Origin: Adiantum capillus-veneris | Lineage: Eukaryota; Streptophyta; Polypodiopsida; Polypodiales; Pteridaceae | Assembly: GCA_014529385.2 (NCBI GenBank) | Contig: CM043962.1 | Coordinates: 128,650,074-128,714,073, forward strand | Length of the DNA: 64,000 nucleotides | Reading direction: 5' to 3' | Part shown: positions 9,836-21,190 of the stretch, piece by piece | Numbering within the stretch: position 1 is the first letter of the stretch | How the letters are laid out: each line of letters begins with the position of its first letter | The notes under the pieces: model-generated | Databases searched by the model: none | The model's input: the letters and a program-made list of their open reading frames with translations, nothing else | Told to the model about the DNA's origin: nothing | Position numbers and translations under genes: made by a program

Positions 9836-10721
9836 AGTATATCCCCCTAGCACCCCCCCTCCTTGCTTTGGGCGAGTGGTGGCCTTTCTGCTTGTTGCAA
9901 GCTCATTGGACCCCTCTCCCCCTAGCCAATCACATACAGCATGCATTCAAGTACATGGGTAGTCTTTTGACAAGTGTCCTCCTTACCCCTTAGAGAGAGA
10001 GAGAGCTTGAAAATATCTAGATATTTGTTAGATGGAAATAGAAGCTCATTGGACCCCCTCTTTAGCCCAACCAATAGCATTCAAGCACACCATGTGGTTA
10101 AGCTTAGTGAGAGTCTAACATGTGTCCCATGTGCTCTTTTAGAATTCCCCTAACTTTGAGATTTTTTATGCATAGGAAGTTTCTCAAGAAACTTTCTCAT
10201 TAAGTGTATAGGTTCTCTTTTTTACTCAAGCATCTTACCTCCCATGCATAGGAAGCTTCTCAAGAAACTTCCTCATTAAATGTGACAAGTACCTCAAGTA
10301 CCTTAGTAATAAAGCATGAACAAGCACCTTAGGTGGAGTTCCCACCTCAAACACAGCCCTAGCTTGCTTAAGTTTAGGTCGGGTTCCCACCTCAAGCACA
10401 GCCCTAGCTTGCTTAAGTTTAGGTCGGGTTCCCACCTCAAGCTCAACCCTAGTTTGCTTAAGGTCAAATGACTTTTAACACTAACCATTGGAAGTCTTTA
10501 ATGAAGCTAACCCTAAGGTCTTTTAAGCTTCATTAGTTAACCTTGCTCTTTGACAAACCATCTCTCATTTGGGTCCCTTTACCATTGGCCCCGTGTTGAC
10601 ATGGATCTGTAAGCACGTGTCTATATTCTAACCCTTGTTCCCGTTTATTATCCCATATTAAATGATGAGTTTAATATGAGAAAATCATTTGGGTTGGTTA
10701 GATATGAGATATTTAATGACA
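9115..10721 (-). repeat. Gypsy 3' LTR (left copy)
   Basis: Direct repeat of 16234-17851; ends TGTAATGG / TGACA in plus orientation. Contains a (GT)n tract at about 9797-9834 and three copies of a ~50-bp unit around 10330-10450 with the wording GTTCCCACCTCAAGC. Both are shared with the right copy. Confidence 0.95.
10330..10460. repeat. Triplicated ~50-bp unit inside the gypsy LTR
   Basis: GTTCCCACCTCAA followed by CCTAG(C/T)TTGCTTAAG recurs at about 10338, 10384 and 10430. The same triple occurs in the other LTR around 17470-17600. It was therefore present before the last transposition. Confidence 0.85.
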
Positions 10722-10736
10722 TTACCTCTCTCTTGA
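10722..10736 (-). promoter_or_regulatory. Polypurine tract of the gypsy element
   Basis: On the minus strand AAGAGAGAGGTAA immediately precedes the left (3') LTR, as expected for the plus-strand primer. Confidence 0.75.
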
Positions 10737-11107
10737 AATCATAGTCGTCCTTGACTATGAGGTAAAAGAGATAAAGTCGTAGTCATTAGTCAATTTGTCT
10801 TAGCGGGTAGAGGATCCCTTTTTACCCTACGACATCATTCCAAGATGGATGACTAATCCATTTGGTGCTTGGGAGACATAGCTGCCGCAAGCATGTCTGC
10901 TCTTTAGTCCATTTCATCTTCCCAAGTAGAGTGACAAATTCTACATGGTGTTTGAGAGACGTCGTCATCCCAAACATGATTCTTAGTATGCATACTACTT
11001 AAATTTGTGCACAATAAAGAGAGAACTAGTTTTATAAGACAAAACATTGATCATTAAAAGAAACATGTACATTTGCTTACTCTAATGTAGCATTGTAAGC
11101 GTTGACA
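10737..11107. other. Gypsy 3' untranslated internal region
   Basis: Between the end of integrase and the polypurine tract. No ORF. It has wording (GGTGCTTGGGAGAC..., AAGCATGTCT) that recurs at 18390-18530, identifying the latter as part of a related element. Confidence 0.7.
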
Positions 11108-11136
11108 AGGTTCATACTATCCTTAAGCTGGATTCC

Positions 11137-12561
11137 TTACATCCATCTAGCATCTTCAAAAGGATAATTTTTGAACTTAATAAGATACCGTCGGATAATC
11201 TTACCATGTCGTAGTACCTTGTCTTCATGCCAAAGGATAGCTTTGGGTTGTAGTATCTCTTCTTGATCTTCGATTTCGGGAGGGTCTTCAATAATTGGTT
11301 CATTTGGAGGCTCTCCTTTGTAGGGCTTGAGTAGGCTCACATAAAAAGCATTGTGTATGAGCCAATGGTCAGGTAACTTGAGTTGATAAGCCACCTCATT
11401 GATTGGCTTCAAAATTTGAAAAGGACCATAGTATCTTTTTGCTAGTTTAGCATAATACTTTTGATGGCCCGTAGGATTTTTGCCCGTCGTTTGCCTCAAT
11501 CGAGCCTTAGGAAACTTAAGTAAGACCCAATCATTTTCTTTGAACGTTAAGGCCCTTCTATGCTTGTCAGCAACAACTTTTTGCCTTAGTTGGGAGATGG
11601 ATATAGCCTCCTTAATATTTTGAAAAGATGTTTGCAGGTCACGCCTATACTCATCGACAACAAAGATCTTCCCATGTACTTTAAGTAGCAAGGGACTTTT
11701 AGGTCTTCCCTCTATGATTTCAAAAGGTGCTTTTCTCGTAGAAGTATGGATAGTATTATTATACGCATACTCTACAAGAGGTAAGTACTTTTCCCATTGT
11801 GAGCGTTGATCTACTTCTGTAACATAGGTCTTTAGTAGATCAAGAATCGTAAGATTGGCTATCTCACTTTGGCCATCTGTTTGTGGGTGATAGGCTGAAG
11901 AGAAATTCAATCTTGTACCTAGATTTTCAAAGAGACCTTTCCAAAAATTACTGGTCATTTTAGGATCTCTATCTGACACGATGGATGTTGGAAATTCATG
12001 GTGTTTGAAAATCTATGATATGAAGAGAGTTGCCATTTGGTGTGCCTTAATAGTCTTCTTGACAGGGATAAAGTGTGCTTGCTTGCTAAACCTGTTGACT
12101 ATTGTCCATATTCCCGTATTCCCATGGATAGATTTTGGTAATCCAAAGATAAAATCCATGGATATACTCTCCCATGGTGAATTAAGAATTGGCAATGGCT
12201 GGAGTAATCAAGGTTGCTTCCCTCTATCATACTTGGTATTTTGGCATACTACACATTTTGAAACATACTCTTGTATGTCCACTTTCATGGTAGGCCAATA
12301 AAAGTACGTCTCTACTTCTCGGAAAGTAGGTTGAATGCCTCTATGCCCCGCATAGGGAGGAGCATGGGATTCATACATGACTTTCTCACGAAGGGAGTGG
12401 GTAACACATAGCCTATTGCCATGGAGAAGATAACCATCCTGCAAGGTGAACGGTTCCTCTTTCTTTCCCAAAGCAAGGGCTAACATTAGGTCTTTAAAAT
12501 CAGGGTCAGTAGCATACTCATCTATCATAGAAGATAGACCATTGTGAGTTGCTATTGGCAC
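11137..12561 (-). pseudogene. Gypsy integrase with chromodomain-like tail
   Basis: 12561-12208 contains the HHCC zinc domain (HAPPYAGHRG ... CVVCQNTK). 12195-12013 contains the first catalytic Asp ([12 protein letters not shown]). 11979-11137 contains the second Asp (SDRDPKM), the Glu region (HPQTDGQSEIAN), the GPF-ILKPIN-VAYQLKLP C-terminal fold, and a last segment (YLIKFKNYPFEDARWM) like a chromodomain. That tail marks chromoviruses and can steer insertion to marked chromatin. Stop codons separate the three frames. Confidence 0.9.
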
Positions 12562-12592
12562 AACATTAACTTTTGGTTATCGTGAAAGTGCA

Positions 12593-13146
12593 TCAGCCAC
12601 TTGATTGCTTACCAGCAATGTGAGCAATGTGGAAATTAAATTGTGAAAGAAAATTTGCCCGACTCATTTGTTTGTCAAAAAGCTTTATTTGCATCATGAA
12701 GTATTTGAGACTTTGATGGTTTGTTCGTAAGATGAATGGAGTCCCCAATAGATAGTGCTTCCATGTGTCTAGAGCATGTAGAACAACTAATAACTCTTTC
12801 TCATAAATGCCTAAGACCCATTCATCCGTGTTGAGCCTTGGGCTCTCATATGCTATGGCATGCCCTTCTTGAAGCAAGACTGCTCCAAGGCAATCACCAC
12901 AAGCATCACATTGGAGCTCAAATGGCTTTGAGAGATCCAGAAGCATAAGAATTGGTTGGGAGATAAGCTTCTCGTTGAGCTTGTCAAAAGCACTTTGCTC
13001 CTTAGCAGTTTCTTTGTTAAGTCATATAATGGTCCTGCTATTTGAGAGAATTTTGCTATGAAGCGTCTATAGTATGCACACATACCAATAAAGCTTCTTA
13101 GCTCATGTAGATTCTTTGGATTAGGCCATGCTTTTATTACCTCCAA
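12593..13146 (-). pseudogene. Gypsy RT thumb and RNase H
   Basis: 13146-12853 covers the thumb/connection (WPNPKNLHELRSFIGMCAYYRRFI). 12946-12593 covers RNase H with FELQCDACGDCLGAVL (first Asp) and YEKELLVVLHAL (Glu). The third acidic position, normally TDH, reads RTNHQSLKY, a D to N change at a catalytic residue. The two frames overlap, marking a frameshift around 12900. Confidence 0.88.
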
Positions 13147-13271
13147 CTTTGATGGATCCGTACAGATATCATCTTGAGAGATAATATGACCTAAGTATTG
13201 AATCTCTTAAAGGAAAAATTCGCTTTTCTTCTGATTGAGAAAAAGCTTATTCTTCCTTAATGCTTGAAAAA

Positions 13272-13767
13272 TCACTTGGAGATGTTGCTTGTGTTCCTCC
13301 AAGGAATTGGAGTAGATGATGATATCATCAAAGACACTCTAGTGAATTTGCGGTAGGGTCTAAAATTTTTCTCCATTAATTGATTGAATATAGCTAGTGC
13401 ATTAGTCAAGCCAAAAGGCATGACTAGATATTCATAAAGGCCAAATGTTGTATGAAACGCGGTCTTTAGGATATCTTCATTCACTATCCTTATTTGATGG
13501 TAGCCACTTTAAAGGTCAATCCTACTGAAGTAGGTAGAGCCTTGTAGCTTATCAAACAGATCTTCTACCCGAGGTACGAGAAATCTATTTTTGATAGTGA
13601 TATGGTTTAGTGAACGATAGTCCACACACATGCGGTATGTACCATCTTTCTTTTGCACTAAAAGGACTGGAGAGCAAAAGGGAGAGGAGGTAGGTCTTAC
13701 CATTCCTTTGTCTACCAATTCTTTTACTTGCCTCATGATCTCCTCTTGTTGAGCTTCTGAAACTCAA
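13272..13767 (-). pseudogene. Gypsy reverse transcriptase, frameshifted
   Basis: The 13736-13509 frame has fingers and first palm motifs ([28 protein letters not shown]). The 13484-13272 frame has [20 protein letters not shown]. The metal-binding box ([15 protein letters not shown]) is in another frame near 13310-13350. Stop codon plus shift interrupt the enzyme between 13485 and 13508 and again before the DD motif. It cannot make RT as it stands. Confidence 0.9.
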
Positions 13768-13829
13768 TAGGGAGGTTTGTTAGGCGGTGAGCTTCCTGAT
13801 AGGAGCTCAGTTCGATGGTCATCATCCCC

Positions 13830-14303
13830 TCATTTTGGAGGTAAGTCCATAGGGATATCATCAATGAACACATCTTGGAATCCTTTTAGAAAGTTAGACA
13901 AGTCTAACTCTTCTTGATTCCTACCATTCACCTTTGATGAAACATTAGGACCTTTTAGGGATTCTTTGACAAAAATCATGTACACAGAAACCGACCTTTT
14001 CGTTGATTTATCAAGGGCGAGAGGATTTACAAGTGGTATAGTACGACCAGACTCATTAGCATCTATATACATATTCTTTCCCCTGTAGGTGAAGTAGATT
14101 CTCCTTTCAGGGAACTTCATGTTGGCAGCCATGCAATTGAACCATGGTATCCCTAGGATAACATCCTCATGTTGGAGAGGAGAGATAAAGAAGTCTTCTT
14201 TGTCGACATAGCTTTGGACATGAAGCCTTAACTTCCCAATCAAGGGAGTAACGGAGGCTTGTTGTCCCTTGAAAGCGGCATCGGCAGTTACAACATCTCC
14301 CAT
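13830..14303 (-). pseudogene. Gypsy protease C-terminal part and RT linker
   Basis: Continues the retropepsin fold: DVILGIPWF is the family 'ILG-PWL' motif near residue 50. Then comes a linker ending in FQDVFIDDIPMDLPP, which normally leads into the RT fingers. The frame differs from the preceding piece, so a frameshift lies near 14290-14300. Confidence 0.85.
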
Positions 14304-14767
14304 CTCAAAAGCTGAATGCCCAACTTGGTGGCCAACTCCATTGATATGAAGTTGAGAGTAGCACCAAGGTCAAACAAGATGAAAGCATCATGCTCCCTTA
14401 CCTTTCCCCAAGCATAGAAGAGAGGTGATCCTTTGCAATGAGTATCCTCTTTTGGAGCTTCGATAGTGGAAGCTCTAGGAGTCTCATTGCGAGCATTTCT
14501 TTTGGGGCAAGAACAATAGCCATGTCCTTGTTCCCCACACTTAAAACATTTGTGATCCTTGCGAAAAGTTTCAATCTCTTCAGGAGAGAGTTTATTTTTT
14601 ACTGTTGTAAACTCCTTTCTCCTTGGACCGATTGTTGTTGTTGTTGTTGGAATGGCCGTGGGAAAATTTTTGGGCTTTAATTCTTTCCTTTGCATCACGT
14701 TTGTCTTTATTTTCCATGGGTTTGACATTCCGTCTAACCCCTGGTTGGAAATTGATGCATGAAGCAA
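14288..14767 (-). pseudogene. Gypsy gag zinc knuckle and aspartic protease
   Basis: Contains CFKCGEQGHGYCSC, a correct CX2CX4HX4C knuckle, followed by a retropepsin-type segment AFILFDLGATLNFISMELA. The family active site is D-S/T-G; here it reads D-L-G. The DNA (minus of about 14365-14372) is clear, so the serine/threonine next to the catalytic Asp is lost. Overlaps the end of the gag frame in a different reading frame. Confidence 0.85.
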
Positions 14768-15862
14768 CCATGGTACGGTGGATTACTTTGCTGATAGAGT
14801 CAGGCCGTTGAGAGTTGACATACTCGGCCATCTCTTCAGGTAATCCCGCACAGAATTGTTGTTTTTGCTTAGCAAAGTCTATCTTTTGAAAGACAGTAGG
14901 CTTGAGATGTAAATCCCAAAACTTGTCCACATATTTGTGGATAGACTCATGAGAGATAAGCCTTAAACTCCACCATTCGGCGAGCACTTTGTCCTTTGCA
15001 TCGCTTACAAGGAATTGCTTCATGATGGAAACTCGTAGAGTTTTCCATGTCTTTGGGGCTTCGCTATTGCCACGAAGGCTAGCCCACCATTGACAAACCG
15101 ATTTTTGGAAGTGCATAGCTACATGGCGTAGCTTGGAGGACTCCGTGAAGCCCTCGTCTCCAAAGGCCGCATCAAATTGTTGGATGAAGGCTCGGTAGCA
15201 CCAAAGGTGTCATCATAGGTGAGAAAAGAGATACTCTTTTCTCCCTCTTTGAACTTCTTGAGCTTTTGTGACCTTGCACGGTAAGATTTGCGATGTCCTC
15301 CCCTCTTATATTCTCTAGGAGAATAGCCATAGCTTTCATCAGTAGAGGAGGAAAGTGAAGAAGTAGGAGAAGAGGGTGACCTCTTTCTTGCCCTTTTCTT
15401 CCTTGGTTTCCTCTCTTCCCTTTTGGAGTGACGAGGAGAAGAACTATGGGTTAACCGTTTCCTCTTGGGAGGAGTTGGCGATCGTTTAGTCCTCCTTCTT
15501 TGTGGAGCCACATCTTCAGAGGAATTTAGGGATTCATTGCTTTCTTGATCTTTGGATTCCTCCTTTCGTATGGGAGAGAGTCTTCTTTTGGGGGTCTCTT
15601 CAAGAGGCCTCGTAATCTCTCTCTCCTCTTGGAGAGGAAAGGAAATCCCATAAGCACGAAGTTGTTGAGTAACTTCGGCTTGCAAAGTGGGGTTGCCCAT
15701 AGCTTGTTGCAACCTAGTGACAAGATAATTAACAAACATGGGGGCATCATCATTGGTACCTTCATGTGCAAAATCAAAGTTATCAATGTTCATTCTCCTC
15801 TCTTGGTTATTGTCAGCCATGCTAATTAAACTTATGTTTTTACTTAGTGTATGCTTTGGCAA
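14592..15862 (-). pseudogene. Gypsy gag region
   Basis: Two minus-strand frames, 15862-15119 and 15116-14592, lie end to end. The first starts with a plausible ATG and has an N-terminal helix, then a long Arg/Ser/Lys-rich tail (residues ~90-210) like a disordered RNA-binding linker. The second carries the capsid-like retrotransposon gag fold (SVCQWWASLRGN, FLVSDAKDKVLAEWWSL, FCAGLPEEM). Gag should be one protein, so a frame break near 15117 divides it. The zinc knuckle follows in the next frame. Confidence 0.85.
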
Positions 15863-16220
15863 TTCAAAACCTTAGTTGCTACTCCTCTTAGCCTTTGAAA
15901 ATAGGCACTTAAGTATCTACACCCACGGCTCGAATTGGTTAATTATAGAGAGTGGTGGAGTGAGTCTAACATAGCGAAGTTGTCGAGGGATAGCTCCTTT
16001 CAGACTATTATGGCTCAATAATGGTAAAGCTGTAGGTAAGTCTAAAAAGACTCCATTATTAAGACCAAAGCTCCCGAGGTGTGCACCATATCCCACATAG
16101 TGGGCTCAACAAAATCGATAATAGATCCCAAACCCACTTACCCTAATATAATTAACAAAAACAACCATCAATAGTCTACTTAAGGACCCCTCTTCTTAAG
16201 CAAGAAAAGAGAAACCAAAT

Positions 16221-16232
16221 GCTCTGATACCA
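16221..16232 (-). promoter_or_regulatory. Primer-binding site (tRNA-iMet) of the gypsy element
   Basis: The reverse complement reads TGGTATCAGAGC, the standard plant initiator-methionine tRNA primer site, two bases inside the right LTR boundary. Confidence 0.92.
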
Positions 16233-16233
16233 A

Positions 16234-16928
16234 TGTAATGGAAATGGTGTTTGAACTTTGAGAGTAGCGGAATTAAGAAATTAGGTGAAGCACTTTTGAG
16301 AGATTACTTTGTGAGCATAGCGGGTGAGCTTAATTGATGGTAGCAACATAAACGTGGTACTTAGTTAACTTGGCATGAACAATACTTTTGCAAGAGAGAG
16401 AGTTTAGAGAACATGACAATAGTTGAGGACCGGATTCATATCCCCCCTCCAATAGGCATTTGTATTATAGTTTCTCCCGTCAAGAGAGACTTGGTACAAT
16501 ACAATCTTTGTGTTCCTTGTGACCTACGTGATGCAATGAAGATGGGAAGGTTCATGCATCACAAGCATAACCTAAACTTGTAGAAAGCATTAACTATCCC
16601 GAGCCTCAGTCCCAAGGCCTCAAATACCTTAGAAGGTGGAGAGAGCTAGGGGGGAATGAGGATAGGGAAGAGGAAGAAGAAACATTCCGTAGGAGAAAGA
16701 AATAGTTCCTCACTTATCATTACTCTTCTTGCTAGCATACATAATAGCATAGTAATGAAGATGGAGAAGATGGCAAGCTTAAGCATTGAAGCATGACTCT
16801 TGGTTGGATTTGCGTTCCATAGCCAAGAGTGTTGGTGTAGGCTTTCACTCTCACAAGCTTGGAGAAGGAGGTGGTGTTCCTCAACTTTCACCAAGTGATA
16901 ATGGCCTCACAAATGAGTGTGTGTGTGT

Positions 16929-16970
<42 letters not shown>

Positions 16971-17851
16971 TATATCCCCCTAGCACCCCCCCCCTCCTTG
17001 CTTTGGGCGGGTGGTGGCCTTTCTGCATGTTGCAAGCTCATTGGACCCCTCTCCCCCTAGCCAATCACATGCAGCACGCAGTAAAGTACATGGGTAGTCT
17101 TTTGACAAGTGTCCTCCTTACCCCTTAGAGAGAGAGAGAGCTTGAAAATATCTAGATATTTGTAAGATGGAAATAGAAGCTCATTGGACCCCTCTTTAGC
17201 CCAACCAATAGCATTCAAGCACACCATGTGGTTAAGTTTAGTGAGAGTCTAACACGTGTCCCATGTGCTCTTTTAGAATTCCCCTAACTTTGAGATTTTT
17301 ATGCATAGGAAGTTTCTCAAGAAACTTCCTCATTAAGTGTGTAGGTTCTCTTTTTGACTCAAGCATCTTACCCCCCATGGATAGGAAGCTTCTCAAGCAA
17401 CTTCCTCATTAAATGTGACAAGTACCTCAAGTACCTTAGTCATCAAGCATGAACATGCACCTTAGGTGGAGTTCCCACCTCAAGCACAACCCTAGCTTGC
17501 TTAAGTTTAGGTCAGGTTCCCACCTCAAGCACAACCCTAGCTTGCTTAAGTTTAGGTCGGGTTCCCACCTCAAGCTCAGCCCTAGTTTGCTTAAGGTTAA
17601 AGGACTTTTAACACTTACCATTGGAGGTCTTTAATGAAGCTAACCCTAAGGTCTTTTAAGCTTCATTAGTTAACCTTGCTCTTTGACAAATCATCTCTCA
17701 TTTGGGCTCCTTACCATTGGCCCCGTGTTGAGATAGATCCGTAAGCACATGTCTATATTCTAACCCTTGTTCCTGTTTATTATCCCATATTAAATGATCA
17801 ATTTAATATGAGAAAATCATTTGGTTGTTAGATATTAGATATTTTATGACA
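16234..17851 (-). repeat. Gypsy 5' LTR (right copy)
   Basis: Pairs with 9115-10721. Its (GT)n tract (about 16916-16968) is longer than the left one and has an AT interruption. The inner end is followed at once by the primer-binding site. Confidence 0.95.
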
Positions 17852-17856
17852 AGTCC

Positions 17857-18120
17857 ACTATGAAGAACAATCCTATATAACGTGTGTTCATAGCTTACTT
17901 AGAAAAACCTTTTGTTAAAACATTTGCATGAATAGATTGACCCTCTTATTTTATAAATTAATGGGTTTTCCCAAACTGGCTTTTAAAAACCTCTCTTGTT
18001 AATGTATCTCTATCAAATTGCTTAAATGATCAAAAAATTCAAAAAAACGCTCCTATTGAACTCATGTGGTGTATTAACATGGTTATACAATGGACTCCAC
18101 ACAACCACAAGTAAAGTGGG
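17857..18120. other. Flank of the gypsy element, nothing recognised
   Basis: AT-rich sequence with no frame, repeat or known motif. Together with the sequence left of 9110 it represents the pre-insertion site. Confidence 0.5.
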
Positions 18121-18129
18121 CCACGCCTC

Positions 18130-19240
18130 TGAGAGCCCTTTGCCCACAGTTAGTGGTCAGTAGCTTGCCTTGGGCCCCAAGCCTCATCATTTGGCCCACA
18201 TCCTCTCTGTTCTTGATCATCCTGCTCACTTACGGAGACATTTGAAACTTTTTTTGATGTCAATGAACCTTGCCCTCAAAATCGTATTCATCCTCGAGTA
18301 TTCTTCTAGCAAGGAGAGATTAATGCTTGGTCCATTGCCATTTTGCAAAGGATTCCTTTTTGCACTCAACACCTATCCGTAGTAGATGACCAAACTAATC
18401 GGTGCTTGGGAGCCTAAGTTGCCCCAAGCATGTCTTTACATTTTAGCTACACACATTTTTTCAGTAGATAACAAGTTTACTCAATACTTGGGAAGCAAAG
18501 CTGGCACAAGTGTGTGTCTTTTTGTATGCATACACATATGGAACACTTGTAACATTTGCTAATGAAGAACATCTAGAGACAAGGGTCTCAAGTTTACTTC
18601 ATTAAACCATTTTACAACACTTACATCAATGTTTACATTTTATGCAATTCATTGCCAACGGTAGCTAAGTATATTAATCCTTTAACTAGGGATTAATAGC
18701 ATACCTCACACAAGCTCTGGGAATTCAAGGTGAACCCAATCATTTTTTCATTTGAATTATACATTGCACCCATACTTGCCAGCAACAAACTTTTGCTTTT
18801 GATGTGCATCTTTATAACTTTCTTGACCTTGGCAAAGGCCATGACTATGTTCACTAACTACAAAGATCATCCCTCTCTTTTTTGGTTGAAATCAAGGAGA
18901 CGTTAGATCTTTCCTCTTCCATTTGGTTTGCCTACTCTGCTAGAGATTATCAGTCCTCATGTATAGCATTGATCTATTTGTCAAGACGTACACCTTAAGA
19001 AGATTAAGCACTACGGGGTTTACCATCTCACTCTACCACTTTTTGAGAAATTCAACCTTGTGCCTTAATTTCAAACAAAATCTTCTAGAAATTTTTTGTC
19101 ATTCTTGGATTTTATTCAGATAACAAATTGACCATTCTACATGATCAAAGGAGATAAACATCATTTAGTGTATTTGATTCTTATTTCTTCTCTAATGCAA
19201 GATGGGCACAGTGCCTCCACCCCATTGGTGAGGTCATATT
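18130..19240 (-). pseudogene. Second, older gypsy relic related to the 9115-17851 element
   Basis: 18390-18540 matches the wording of the 3' internal region of the complete gypsy (10850-10990). 18730-19160 gives scattered minus-strand integrase fragments (a VEYA-like stretch near 18920-18940, and a block around 19000-19110 corresponding to the SDRDP to ILDLLKTYV region), broken by many stops. The order on the minus strand agrees with the complete element. No LTR pair could be set for it. Confidence 0.65.
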
Positions 19241-19935
19241 ATGTTATGGTATGGACATGACAATTACGCAAGTCTATGTGATAGTACATTGGCTATGAAT
19301 TGTGCTTGTGAGCTACGAGCACAATAAGAACATTTTAATCACAAAAAGTAATTTTCATACCTCATGTGTGCTCAACAAAAGCTTGGAATCCCAACAAAAA
19401 CCCACAAAATAGCATAGCATGCATGTAATCGGACATGCATAGCTTGAGAATTGATTCTACATGTTGGTCATTGAGATACCCGAACAAAGAGAGGGAGAGA
19501 GAAAGAGAGAGCATGCATTGCGCACCTCTAGGATTGGAATCCTATGCATGGACACAAGGGAGAGAATGAGAAGGAGAAGAAGAGAGACACGAGGCCCTTG
19601 GTACAATCTCCCCCACACAAGAGTGAGTATTTTCCTCTTGCACATATATATTATAGATAGCAATCAATGCTAAAAAATGCTAAGCTTCCTATCCAAAATA
19701 CGATCCCTTAGAATGCATTGAGTGGAGGATATGACCAATAGGGGTAACTTTAGGAAGCTCACCAAGTGGGGGTGTGACTAATAGATGAAGTCGTAGGAGT
19801 ATACTCGGCTTGGCCTAGCAAGTTTTGGATTCCAATGGATGTAGTAGGAGGGCATTTCTCTAGATGCGATCACTTTTGGTAAATTGTGCAATGTGTGCCT
19901 AATACACGTGCAACCTTTAGTATCTTACCAAATTG
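19241..19935. other. Non-coding; GA-rich stretch only
   Basis: Contains an imperfect purine-rich stretch at 19480-19590 (GAGAGG/GAAAGAGAG). No protein similarity was found in the short frames. Confidence 0.5.
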
Positions 19936-21190
19936 GGCTGCCTAAAAATCAAGCTTCCAAATCATGTGGCATTACTTAAGGATTAATGTGGGCAAGAAAA
20001 TTCATGGTGATATTTTTTAAACAGGGGCTCTTGAAAAAAGGCATTGAGCTTTCCGATGCTTTGATCAATATGTATGGAAAATGTGTTGTGCTTCGAAAAG
20101 CACTGAACAAGCATCTAGTGTGTGATGCATTGCTTGAGAATGCATTGACTCACGACATGGTCAACAAGGATAGGGCTACAAAGCATTAGGCTATTTTTAG
20201 TATTACGGAGTGAGATTTGTCTCAAAATGTAGTTGTTTATAGGAAGGTACATCTTGACAAAGAAAGTTTTGAAATGTTTTCAATGTGGATGCAACATGAG
20301 TGCATCCCTCCCAGCTACAATCACTTTTTAAAATTTCTCACTACAGGTTATGTTTTGTATGTATATTACATATGAAATTGAATTTATAATTTACGAACAT
20401 GAATATAAGCATCAAAAAAATATTGCATACTATGCAAATATGTGAGCTTGCACATACATTACAAAAACTTTTCTGCCATATGCAAATGAGTGGTGTAGGT
20501 TAATATCAAGGGACTTGCCAAGACATAGACTCAGAGAGATTATGCTAACAAAAAATCATGACAAGATTTTTAACAAAGGGCTATTGAAAAAGGATGTCAT
20601 GCTTTGTAACGATTTGGTCAACATGTATGTCAAATGTTGTGTGATATTGAAAGAACATTTTAAAAATAAAAAAAAGCTTCTTGCATGGGATGCAATCTTT
20701 TGGCAATGCATTTTTGCAGGATATAGAAAGGAAGGAAAAGGAAGCTCTACATTATTTTCATCTCATGCAAATAGAAGGCTTCAACCTAGATGCAATCACC
20801 TGTGCTAGCATCTTGAATTCAAGTGGCATTATGCAAGAGGTCAACAGGGGTAGATAGCTTAATAATGCTAATTTTTTATTGGCTTGTTGAAACATGACAT
20901 TCTTTGCATATATTTAGTCAACATGTATGCCAAATGTGGTATACCTTACAAGAAACAAGGTTTTTCAAGGGCCTTATGTCTAGTATGGTACCTTAGATCT
21001 CATGGTTGTAAGATATAGCTCTAGGTTGCTTTCCTCAAATATAATTCAACAACTTATCTCGATATGTGGTCACTGTGCAAGAAAGCATGTGACAATATGC
21101 AAGTAATTGACATGGGCAAAAAAAAAGTCACAAGGAGATTGTCACTTAGGGTCCTTCATATTCAAGAACCATTCCCTTAAGTATCTCAAC
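19936..21190 (+). pseudogene. PPR protein relic with several repeats
   Basis: At least four PPR blocks in order, in changing frames with stops: GLLKKGIELSDALINMYGKC (20028-20090); FEMFSMWMQHECIPP with F-KFLT (20260-20345); GLLKKDVMLCNDLVNMYVKC (20576-20640) followed by a KLLAWDAIFWQCIFAGYRKEG stretch; LDAITCASILNSSG (near 20785-20830); GLLKHDILCIYLVNMYAKCG (20880-20940). These are L- and S-type motifs of PLS-class PPR proteins ('NALVNMYAKCG', 'ITC-SILKAC'). Another likely block ('DMGKK-HKEIV') is at 21105-21145. No E/DYW domain is seen. A dead copy or retrocopy fragment. Confidence 0.85.

Larger units (their letters stand above)
9115..17851 (-). mobile_element. Full-length Ty3/gypsy chromovirus-like LTR retrotransposon
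   Basis: Two long direct repeats (9115-10721 and 16234-17851) flank an internal region holding gag, protease, RT, RNase H, integrase and a chromodomain-like tail on the minus strand. A tRNA-iMet primer-binding site adjoins the right LTR and a polypurine tract adjoins the left LTR, as required for a minus-strand element. LTRs start TGTAA and end GACA (TG...CA). Flanking bases GGTCC (9110-9114) and AGTCC (17852-17856) are a 5-bp target duplication with one change. By eye the first ~220 aligned LTR bases differ at about 8 places. The element is structurally complete but its genes are broken by stops and shifts. Confidence 0.95.

Noticed and set aside
9667-9993. ORF with a (Cys-Val)n run, and its twin at 16786-17128
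   Set aside because: It is the translation of the (GT)n microsatellite inside the gypsy LTR, and the same artefact occurs in both LTRs.
10235-10488. Repeated-peptide ORFs (LNLSKLGL and RPKLKQAR repeats)
   Set aside because: Produced by the triplicated ~50-bp unit of the LTR. No codon preference or conserved domain.
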